From: Candidatus Fermentibacterota bacterium
GTDB taxonomy: Bacteria; JAFGKV01
Reading direction: 5' to 3'
Length of the DNA stretch: 25,768 nt
Assembly (NCBI GenBank): GCA_030620115.1
Contig: JAUXFG010000043.1
Span: forward strand, 1-25,768
Of the stretch, positions 14,790-20,934 are shown in pieces. Both the position numbers and the translations under genes were made by a program. Numbering within the stretch: position 1 is the stretch's first letter; the number at the start of each line of letters is the position of its first letter. A model generated the notes under the pieces. That model ran no database searches and was not told where the DNA came from. It saw only the letters and a program-made list of their open reading frames with translations.

Positions 14790-15905
14790 ATGATGCAGAT
14801 CAGGCAAGTCCATTCGCGCAAAGAGCTGAAGACCTTCCAGCGGCTGCCGTGGAAAATATACCGCCATAAGCCCCTTTGGGTGCCGCCACTGCTCAGTCAG
14901 GAACGTGAACTTCTCTGGCCAGGGAAGCATCCTTTCCATGATCATGCCCTTACGGCCCTCTTTCTCGCCTTTGACGGGGCCGAGCCCGTGGGAAGGATAG
15001 GCGCATGCCTGAACGAGCAGCACAATGTGTACCATGGCGAGCATGTGGGGTTCTGGGGCTTCTTCGAATGCATCGACGACCGGCACGTTGCCCGGGAGCT
15101 TTTGCGAGCCGCGGGGGCATGGCTCAAGAAGCAAGGCCTTGATTCTATGCGTGGACCATTCAACTGGTCCACCAATGAGACATGCGGTCTCCTGGTGGAT
15201 GGTTTCGATTCACCACCCCGCATCATGATGCCGTACAATCCTCCCTACTATGGAGCTCTGATGGAAGCCGCCGGGCTGGCAAAGACCAAGGATCTTGTGA
15301 CCTTCGAGCTCCTTGCATCCGCCCCGGCCCCCCCCCGGATGGAGCGGATCGCCAATCGTGCCAGGAAACGCTCCGGCATCACAATACGCGCCATTGACAA
15401 GAAAGGGCTCAAGAAGGAAGTACACGTCATAAAGGAGATCTACAACGCAGCATGGAGCAAGAACTGGGGATTTGTGCCCATGACCTCTCGGGAGGTCGAT
15501 TTTATGGCGCACGAGCTCGAATCGATCATCGATCCGCGACTCCTGCTGTTCGCTGAGGTCGATGGGGATCCCGCAGGTTTCTGCATGACCTTGCCCGATG
15601 TCAACGAGGTGCTCAAACATCTCAATGGCCGGCTCTTCCCACTTGGGTTTCTCAAGGCCCTTTGGTGGTCCAGGAGAATTTCATTCACACGGCTCCTTAC
15701 ATTAGGGATCAAGGAACAGTATCGACGGAAGGGAATCGAGGTCATACTCATCATCGAAACCCTGCTTCGTGGCCGCAAGGCCGGCTATGTGGGCGGCGAG
15801 CTTGGCTGGGTTCTCGAGGATAATCATTTGATGATACGGGACATAGAGGCCATGGGGGCAAAGCAGAACAAGACCTACCGGATCTACGAATCCTCCACCG
15901 CGTAA
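14790..15905 (+). CDS. bcerS: GNAT-fold N-acyltransferase, probable bacterial ceramide synthase
   Basis: A 371-residue protein with two GNAT-like halves. Conserved-looking blocks include the N-terminal FQRLPWKIYRHKPLWVPPL, the central RGPFNWSTNETCGLLVDGFDSPPRIMMPYNPPYY (about 127-160), IYNAAWSKNWGFVPMT and GIKEQYRRKGIEVILI, the pyrophosphate-binding-like loop. This architecture matches the family containing the Caulobacter bacterial ceramide synthase (bCerS), which N-acylates the sphingoid base; the placement between Spt and an SDR supports it. It starts at tandem ATGs (14790/14793) with little Shine-Dalgarno, 26 bases after spt, probably coupled. A run of nine C (15328-15336) lies in codons near residue 180. 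A generic GNAT of other function is the alternative. Confidence 0.65.
   Translation: MMQIRQVHSRKELKTFQRLPWKIYRHKPLWVPPLLSQERELLWPGKHPFHDHALTALFLAFDGAEPVGRIGACLNEQHNVYHGEHVGFWGFFECIDDRHVARELLRAAGAWLKKQGLDSMRGPFNWSTNETCGLLVDGFDSPPRIMMPYNPPYYGALMEAAGLAKTKDLVTFELLASAPAPPRMERIANRARKRSGITIRAIDKKGLKKEVHVIKEIYNAAWSKNWGFVPMTSREVDFMAHELESIIDPRLLLFAEVDGDPAGFCMTLPDVNEVLKHLNGRLFPLGFLKALWWSRRISFTRLLTLGIKEQYRRKGIEVILIIETLLRGRKAGYVGGELGWVLEDNHLMIRDIEAMGAKQNKTYRIYESSTA
15328..15336. repeat. C9 homopolymer within the acyltransferase gene
   Basis: Nine consecutive C spanning the codons for Ala-Pro-Pro-Arg near residues 180-183 of the GNAT-type acyltransferase. It is in frame as given. Such tracts are prone to slippage and to sequencing error. 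Confidence 0.9.
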
Positions 15906-15907
15906 TC

Positions 15908-16891
15908 ATGCCAACGGATCTCGTGACCGGAGCCAGTGGCTTCATTGGCTCCCACCTGACGGATACGCTCCTGAGCGCAGGCCGCGGTGTCCGTATACTC
16001 CTCCGTCCGACTTCCTCCCTGAAGTGGCTGCCGGAGGAAGCCATCGAAGTGGTAAGAACGGGTTCATGGTCCCCCGAAGCCATTCGACCAGTGGTGGAGG
16101 CCGTTGACACGGTGTACCACGTTGCCGGAACCACACATGCTCGCAATAAGAGGGAATTCTTCGAATTTCACGTTGATGGTACGAGAAGTCTCCTCGAAGC
16201 ATGCAGCGAAGCGACACATCCGCCCAGAAGAGTAGTAATATTCTCAAGCCTGGCCGCCGCAGGGCCGAGTAGAACAGGCCGGCTCCTCACTGAAGAGGAC
16301 GAGCCCCAACCGGTCTCGTGGTATGGGGAAAGCAAACTCGAGCAGGAACGGATTGCCCACTCCTATGCCGAGGCGCTGAGTCTCGTCATCATTCGCCCTC
16401 CGGCGGTGTACGGCCCGAGAGACAGGGATTTGTTCCATGTATTCAAGATGGCGAAGAAGGGTTACTACTTCGCCCTTGCCGGCGGGTCCGGGATGCAGAG
16501 CATGACCTATGTGGACGACATTGTCCGGGGCGCCATACTGGCGGGAAGCAACGACGTGGTCTCGGGTCGAGTATACTATATTGCATCCCACGAGATCACC
16601 ACATGGGCTGGTCTGGCATCGATCCTTTCCTTATTGCTGGGAGTCGGGCAGAGGAGGATCCCGGTTCCTGCTTCAATGCTGCCGTTGGTGGGGTTCCTCG
16701 CGCAGCATCTCTCGCGATTCCGTGGCGTACGCGTTCCCCTGGATAGGAACAAGGCCATGGAGGGGCGCTATCCACATTGGATCTGCTCGCCTGCCCGGGC
16801 CCGGGAGGAACTATGCTTCCGCGCGGTTATGGGGCTCCCATCAGGGGTGGAGAAAACCCTGGCCTGGTATCGCGAGCAAGGGTGGCTCTGA
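15908..16891 (+). CDS. cerR: Extended SDR NAD(P)-dependent reductase, probable ceramide reductase
   Basis: A Rossmann-fold short-chain dehydrogenase of 327 residues. Visible motifs: nucleotide-binding TGASGFIGSHL (7-17), VYHVAGTTHA, VIFSSLAAAG supplying the catalytic Ser, the active-site Y-x3-K in WYGESKLEQE, then RPPAVYGPRD and SMTYVDDIVRGAI, typical of extended epimerase-like SDRs. In Caulobacter a protein of this type (CerR) reduces the 3-keto group during ceramide synthesis, after N-acylation. Here it starts two bases after the acyltransferase stop, and no other cofactor or sugar gene is nearby, so the ceramide role is inferred from context. A nucleotide-sugar epimerase or 3-beta-hydroxysteroid-type dehydrogenase is the alternative. 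Confidence 0.68.
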   Translation: MPTDLVTGASGFIGSHLTDTLLSAGRGVRILLRPTSSLKWLPEEAIEVVRTGSWSPEAIRPVVEAVDTVYHVAGTTHARNKREFFEFHVDGTRSLLEACSEATHPPRRVVIFSSLAAAGPSRTGRLLTEEDEPQPVSWYGESKLEQERIAHSYAEALSLVIIRPPAVYGPRDRDLFHVFKMAKKGYYFALAGGSGMQSMTYVDDIVRGAILAGSNDVVSGRVYYIASHEITTWAGLASILSLLLGVGQRRIPVPASMLPLVGFLAQHLSRFRGVRVPLDRNKAMEGRYPHWICSPARAREELCFRAVMGLPSGVEKTLAWYREQGWL

Positions 16892-16925
16892 ACGCTTAGT
16901 GCTCCATCTCACAAATACGGGTGCC

Positions 16926-18515
16926 TCACGGGCCATCATCCAGGAGGTTGTCGACTTCCCCGGCGCAGTTGGAGGCATCTGACTCGTTTCCACCACCATC
17001 AACCGCCGTGACCCGATAGAAGTAGTTCACCGAGAGATCACCAACCACATCGGCACCAAAGGAGTTCGCATCCGTCCACTGGACGCCGGGAGTGCCCGGA
17101 TCTTCATCGGTGACCGCATCCCCCACTCGGGTCATGGCGGAAATGCCCAGATATGCAGCTTCGCCACGGTAGACATGATAGCCGGCGAGGTCGTTGTCAG
17201 GATCCGTAGATCCAGTCCACGCGAGCTGCAGGTAGTCGGTGTATACTCTGGTTGTGAGGTTCGTCGGTATTGTTGGTGGGAATCCCAGGCTCGCGGTGTA
17301 GCTGAAATCCGCCTGCGGTTCCGCCCATAGCCGGAGATTCTGCACTATCAGCACTGCCTTTTGCTGACTGCTCCACTCCGTGAGCAGCGTGTCTCCTTCC
17401 CCAGTGGAAGAAGAGATGTCGAATGTGTGATACGTGAAGAAGCCACCCAGGTCCTGCGTCAGAATACCCGCGCCCCACGGTGAGCAGTCCGGATCGGCCG
17501 ACACGGTGATATAGAGCAATGGCTCCCCGCTGTTGGTGAATTCGATGTAGTTGCAGCCCAGACCGTATGGAGCGGTGACCAGGGCACTGGAGCCGGAGGC
17601 GGGATACGTGCTATGGGTTGCCAGAAGACCCACCTCTCCGGTAATCGCATCTCCTTCCTGATAGTGAGAGCCGTCATCCCGTGGGCCGGTGAGGTAGTTC
17701 CATGAGGTAAAAATCTGATACTCTTCCTCTATACCCTCGCCGCCCGAGTTGAGAATTTCCTGTTCCGTGGCGGATATGGTATTGGTGCCTTCGGTTAGGG
17801 CACAGCCAAGCCAAATCGTTCGGACGATGTCCGGGTCCCCGGTTGATTCTGCCAGGTATTTGGGCCAGAGCAGCGCCCCATGTTCGGTAAAGCCATCGGA
17901 CACATAGAGATACTTATGGCAGTTGGTCAGATAGTTCCCCGTGGTCAGGGTCCATTCGTTGGCATCAGGGAACACGGACTCCTCGATCCAGCCGGCGGTC
18001 TGTTCCATCCATGCGCCGAACTCGTTGGCGGAGTATGCATACTGGCAGGCCTGATTGAAATGGTGGGCCGCCGAGGCCTGCAGCGCAGGCATATCCATGC
18101 CCGTGGCCAAGACCATGTAGCTGGCCGCTGCCTGGTCGGGATATGAGCCGGCAGTAGGGAAGTCCAACTGCGTATACCCCGACACATCGGGGCCAAGGCC
18201 CAGGAGGTAGATGTCGTACGCACCTTCTAGATCAGACGGGGGATCGGGCCACGACAGCTCTGTCACCATTCTGGTCCTGGAACTGTCTGCCCACTGGGCC
18301 ACCGAAATGGCGTAGTCTGCGGTGGTGGAGTCAGTGCCTGTGGTGGTATAGTGGACCAGGAAGAAGTCGGAGGTGCTGGCAATGGTGAATTCGATCCCTG
18401 AGAGCGTCGGTCTGTCTCTGGTGGGTTGCCTGTGCTGGAGTGAGAGGGAGTACCTCGGATGGGCCCAGGCGGTTGAGATATAAATGGTAAGGATCACCCA
18501 GAGACCGATTCTCAT
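16926..18515 (-). CDS. Secreted zincin-like protein with degenerate active site and C-terminal FN3 domain
   Basis: A 529-residue exported protein. A signal peptide (about 1-18, cleavage near AWA) is followed by a region like the MXAN_6640-type putative metalloproteases of Myxococcus and candidate phyla: YDIYLLGLG, the helix ASAAHHFNQACQYAYSANEFGAWMEQTAGWIEESVFPDANEW, then EHGALLWPKYLAESTGDPDIVRTIW. Where such proteins carry HExxH, this one reads HHFNQ (151-155), so the catalytic Glu and second His are missing; E171 of the ligand helix remains. Residues about 414-520 form an FN3 domain. The ribosome site GGAGGAG lies in the last codons of the adenosine deaminase gene, two bases upstream, so the genes are coupled. 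The function is unknown, possibly binding rather than peptidase. Confidence 0.7.
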   Translation of the reverse strand: MRIGLWVILTIYISTAWAHPRYSLSLQHRQPTRDRPTLSGIEFTIASTSDFFLVHYTTTGTDSTTADYAISVAQWADSSRTRMVTELSWPDPPSDLEGAYDIYLLGLGPDVSGYTQLDFPTAGSYPDQAAASYMVLATGMDMPALQASAAHHFNQACQYAYSANEFGAWMEQTAGWIEESVFPDANEWTLTTGNYLTNCHKYLYVSDGFTEHGALLWPKYLAESTGDPDIVRTIWLGCALTEGTNTISATEQEILNSGGEGIEEEYQIFTSWNYLTGPRDDGSHYQEGDAITGEVGLLATHSTYPASGSSALVTAPYGLGCNYIEFTNSGEPLLYITVSADPDCSPWGAGILTQDLGGFFTYHTFDISSSTGEGDTLLTEWSSQQKAVLIVQNLRLWAEPQADFSYTASLGFPPTIPTNLTTRVYTDYLQLAWTGSTDPDNDLAGYHVYRGEAAYLGISAMTRVGDAVTDEDPGTPGVQWTDANSFGADVVGDLSVNYFYRVTAVDGGGNESDASNCAGEVDNLLDDGP

Positions 18516-18517
18516 GC

Positions 18518-19540
18518 TTATTCTCCTCCCATAGACTCGCCTCTTGGGGCAATAAAGCTATGGTTTTTGGCCGTGGCATGTATGCGGGCCACCGTATCAA
18601 TATCGGTGATCTCGGCCACCAAGCTGGATTCCTTGGCAATGTCCGTACGAGAGACGGTAGCATTGTCGACGCAGATGGCCACAGGCACATCAGCTTCGAG
18701 GAAATCGAAGATCGGGTGTCGCCTCCCCCGTTGCACCGCTCCTGTCTGATAGTTGGACGTAAGGCAGCATTCAACCAGGATCCGATCCTTGGCAAGCCGG
18801 CGCAGGAGCGCCTTGTCCGTGATGGCGGAACAGGCGTGGCCGATTCGTTGAGCGCCCAGCTCGTCAATGGCCTCCCAGATACGTTGTGACCCTTCATCTT
18901 CTCCCGCGTGGACAGTGAGACCCAATCCTCCCTTCCTGGCGAGGTCGAATGCTTCCCGAAACAATCCCGGTGGATTGCCCCGCTCCGCTCCCGCGATGTC
19001 GAATCCCACGACCCCGCACCGGGTGTGGAACTGCTGCCCTTCGCCGATTGCCTGCCGGGCGAGGATCTTCGCGATGTGAGGACCGTGTTGGCGCATGGCA
19101 ATGATGATGAGGCCCGTCTTCATGCCATAGGTTCGGACCGCCCAATTCATGCTGCTGAGCACGGCCTGAATTGCCTGCCGAACAGTGAGGCCGGCATAGG
19201 TGTGAACAATGGGGGAGTACCGGAGTTCCACCAGTGTCACGTTCAAGTCCGCCAGCCTTCCCAGGATGGCTCGTGTGACAAGACGGATATTCTCGTAGAA
19301 CTGCGTGATCCAGAGAGGATAGTGAAACTTGTCCAAGTAGTTCAGCAAAGACGCCTCGTCTTCCGGCTGCATGGTAAGGAGCTTTTCGGTCTCTTCCAGG
19401 GTGGGGCGTGGATTGAGACCATGCCCTTTCATCAGTTCCCATGTCAGCTCCATGGGTATAGAGCCATCAAGATGGAGGTGAAGCTCTGTTTTGGGAATGC
19501 TCTCGATATCTGTGAACCGCACGGGAAACCTCCGTGACAT
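18518..19540 (-). CDS. Adenosine deaminase-family hydrolase
   Basis: Zinc amidohydrolase that deaminates adenosine to inosine or a related purine. The start is placed at ATG 19540 (341 residues, MSRRFPVRFTDIESIPKTELHLHLDGS); the frame remains open another 54 codons upstream, but that stretch is Arg-rich and unlike the family. Metal and catalytic motifs are present: HLHLDGS, HAGED, IGHACS, and ICVDNATVSRTDIAKE, where the usual second Asp of TDDP is Asn, as in many bacterial homologues with TDN. A GGTGA lies eight bases before the start. It is the first gene of a minus-strand pair with the zincin-like secreted protein. Adenosine is the likeliest substrate; adenine or a modified nucleoside is not excluded. 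Confidence 0.85.
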   Translation of the reverse strand: MSRRFPVRFTDIESIPKTELHLHLDGSIPMELTWELMKGHGLNPRPTLEETEKLLTMQPEDEASLLNYLDKFHYPLWITQFYENIRLVTRAILGRLADLNVTLVELRYSPIVHTYAGLTVRQAIQAVLSSMNWAVRTYGMKTGLIIIAMRQHGPHIAKILARQAIGEGQQFHTRCGVVGFDIAGAERGNPPGLFREAFDLARKGGLGLTVHAGEDEGSQRIWEAIDELGAQRIGHACSAITDKALLRRLAKDRILVECCLTSNYQTGAVQRGRRHPIFDFLEADVPVAICVDNATVSRTDIAKESSLVAEITDIDTVARIHATAKNHSFIAPRGESMGGE

Positions 19541-19700
19541 GAGAGTGTCACCGCAGGGAGAGGAGTGCGTACGCGCACCTTCAGTTTGCCTATGGGCGAA
19601 TGAAACAGGAGTCCGCCGAGAACGCAATTTCCCGCGCTGCTTACGGTCTGCACCTCTCCTAAATCTTCTCTGCCAGCCTGACAGCCTGTGACTGGAAAAC

Positions 19701-19728
19701 ATGGCAGCCGGTTCTGCCCGGATGGCAG
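19701..19728. promoter_or_regulatory. Candidate enhancer-binding-protein site upstream of hsp20
   Basis: ATGGCAG occurs at 19701-19707 and again at 19722-19728, 21 bases apart (two helical turns), with an inverted CTGCC (19714-19718) between them. The set lies about 80-105 bases upstream of the predicted sigma-54 start, where activators of that system normally bind. A further CTGCCAG is at 19670-19676. Confidence 0.45.
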
Positions 19729-19780
19729 ATTTTTTATAAATCTATGCATCACATCCAGCCCCCATAGGCAATAACCGGTC

Positions 19781-19797
19781 TGGCACGGTAACTGCAT
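19781..19797 (+). promoter_or_regulatory. Sigma-54 (-24/-12) promoter for hsp20
   Basis: TGGCACGGTAACTGCAT reproduces the consensus TGGCACG-N4-TTGCA with one mismatch (C for the first T). GG at 19782-19783 and GC at 19794-19795 are separated by exactly ten bases, as required. The transcription start would fall near 19807, giving a leader of about 70 bases before the hsp20 ATG. Confidence 0.72.
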
Positions 19798-19811
19798 TCA
19801 ACAATGAATGC
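19794..19811 (+). other. Inverted repeat at the hsp20 transcription start
   Basis: GCATTCA (19794-19800), loop ACAA, TGAATGC (19805-19811): seven perfect pairs overlapping the -12 element and the predicted start. It could be a repressor operator. As RNA it would be only partly transcribed, so a DNA-level role fits better. Confidence 0.5.
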
Positions 19812-19876
19812 TTACAAGAAGCGCAAGAAAGATCCGACCAATGATCTTGCGTGAAAACAAAAAGGAGGTAATTAAA

Positions 19877-20329
19877 ATGGCAATCGTACGGTGGCGTCCT
19901 TACAGTGAGATGTCTAGTCTTCAGAATGAGATGAACAGGCTTCTGGAGACCTTCTATGGCAAGCGTGAGGTTGATGAGGGCGAAGCGTCCTACCCTACAT
20001 GGGGTCCTCGCGTCGACATCCACGAAACTGAGGAGATGTATCTCTTCGAAGTCGAGGTCCCCGGCACATCAAAAGAAGACATCAAGCTCATGGTGAAAGA
20101 GGAGACCCTGACCATCGAGGGCGAGAAGAGGTATGAGCACGAGGAGCACGATCACTGCAATTGTCACCGACAGGAGCGGGTTTTCGGCAAGTTCCGCAGG
20201 AGTTTCACCATGCCTAGCGCGGTGGATTCCGAGAAGATCAAGGCAAGCTACAAGGATGGCATCCTTCGTATCGAGCTTCCGAAGCAGGAAGCAGTCAAGC
20301 CAAAGGAGATCTCCATCTCAGTGAAGTAG
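19877..20329 (+). CDS. hsp20: Small heat shock protein (Hsp20/alpha-crystallin family)
   Basis: ATP-independent holdase chaperone that binds unfolding proteins in the cytosol. 150 residues from ATG 19877, set by the strong AAAGGAGG eight bases upstream. The alpha-crystallin domain runs from about 42 to 138: PRVDIHETEEMYLFEVEVPGTSKEDIKLMV, the beta-strand LTIEGEKR, then ERVFGKFRRSFTMPSAVDSEKIKASYKDGILRIELPK, and the C-terminal I-x-I motif (ISISV) near 146. Unusual is the loop HEEHDHCNCH (88-97), with four His and two Cys, where relatives normally have Lys/Glu-rich sequence; it looks able to bind metal or sense oxidation. It is preceded by a sigma-54 promoter and followed by a strong terminator, so it is monocistronic. 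Confidence 0.93.
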   Translation: MAIVRWRPYSEMSSLQNEMNRLLETFYGKREVDEGEASYPTWGPRVDIHETEEMYLFEVEVPGTSKEDIKLMVKEETLTIEGEKRYEHEEHDHCNCHRQERVFGKFRRSFTMPSAVDSEKIKASYKDGILRIELPKQEAVKPKEISISVK

Positions 20330-20344
20330 GGACAGAAAACAAAC

Positions 20345-20381
20345 AAAGCCGGGCGGCCCAGGCGTGAGCCACCCGGCTTTT
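20345..20381 (+). terminator. Bidirectional intrinsic terminator
   Basis: AAAGCCGGG (20345-20353) and CCCGGCTTT (20372-20380) are perfect complements, with a smaller GGC/GCC hairpin inside. On the plus strand the stem runs into TTTT after hsp20. On the minus strand the stem is followed by TTTGTTTGTTTT, so it also ends the convergent membrane protein gene at 20391. Confidence 0.85.
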
Positions 20382-20390
20382 GGGTCCGGG

Positions 20391-20753
20391 CTAGAACAGC
20401 CCCCTGATTGCCCGAATGGTCCGGAAGACGGCCACGATCATGTTCACGAGCAGGAAGAGCCAGGTAAGAAACGCGAATAGCTCGATCACTCCTCCCATGC
20501 CTTCAGGATCGTTCTTCTCTTCGCGTCGCTGTCTGGCAATGCCGATGTGCCCTTCCTGATAGCTGAATACGAGAAGAGATAGGAGGAGAACCCCTACCAC
20601 GGGCAAGGTCCCCCACCATGTCTTGGGAAGGATCCCCCATCCAATCCAAAGGATGGTCAGCGTTGCCCCGAGGAGGAAGAGAAGAAGCTGAATTCCAACG
20701 AGCATATGTGCTTTGGCGCCCCCAGATGGTGACGCAACCGAGACTCTGTTCAC
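20391..20753 (-). CDS. Small membrane protein of unknown function
   Basis: I do not recognise the family. 120 residues with three hydrophobic segments (about 17-41, 46-64 and 89-110) and a charged loop, RQRREEKNDPEGMGG (about 75-89), between the second and third. The start is GTG at 20753, favoured by GGGAGG five bases upstream on the minus strand; an internal ATG at 20705 has no such site. It converges on hsp20 and shares its terminator, and diverges from the C25 peptidase gene. Base composition resembles the neighbours. Confidence 0.65.
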   Translation of the reverse strand: MNRVSVASPSGGAKAHMLVGIQLLLFLLGATLTILWIGWGILPKTWWGTLPVVGVLLLSLLVFSYQEGHIGIARQRREEKNDPEGMGGVIELFAFLTWLFLLVNMIVAVFRTIRAIRGLF

Positions 20754-20767
20754 AATGGCCTCCCTTG

Positions 20768-20792
20768 AGGTTCGAAATGAGGCACCGAACCT
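20768..20792. promoter_or_regulatory. Inverted repeat in a divergent promoter region
   Basis: AGGTTCG (20768-20774) and CGAACCT (20786-20792) are perfect reverse complements 11 bases apart. They lie in the 181-base gap between the divergent membrane-protein and C25 peptidase genes, just beyond the former's ribosome site. It may be an operator for either gene. No strong -35/-10 pair is visible in the gap. Confidence 0.4.
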
Positions 20793-20934
20793 AACTGAGG
20801 CATCCCCGCCATGGCAAGAGGTTGCGCTGGCGCCCTTGGAGCCTTTCTTATCCTGGGATCCCTTTGTCCCAATTCAACCGATATGAGTCTATTTCGACAA
20901 ATCCAGCGATCCCCGCCTTGAGGAGGTTATCCCC

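Noticed and set aside
19566-19576. Palindromic GCGTACGC in the ADA upstream region as an operator
   Set aside because: It is only eight bases, inside the open upstream extension of the ADA frame, with no second copy or promoter elements nearby.
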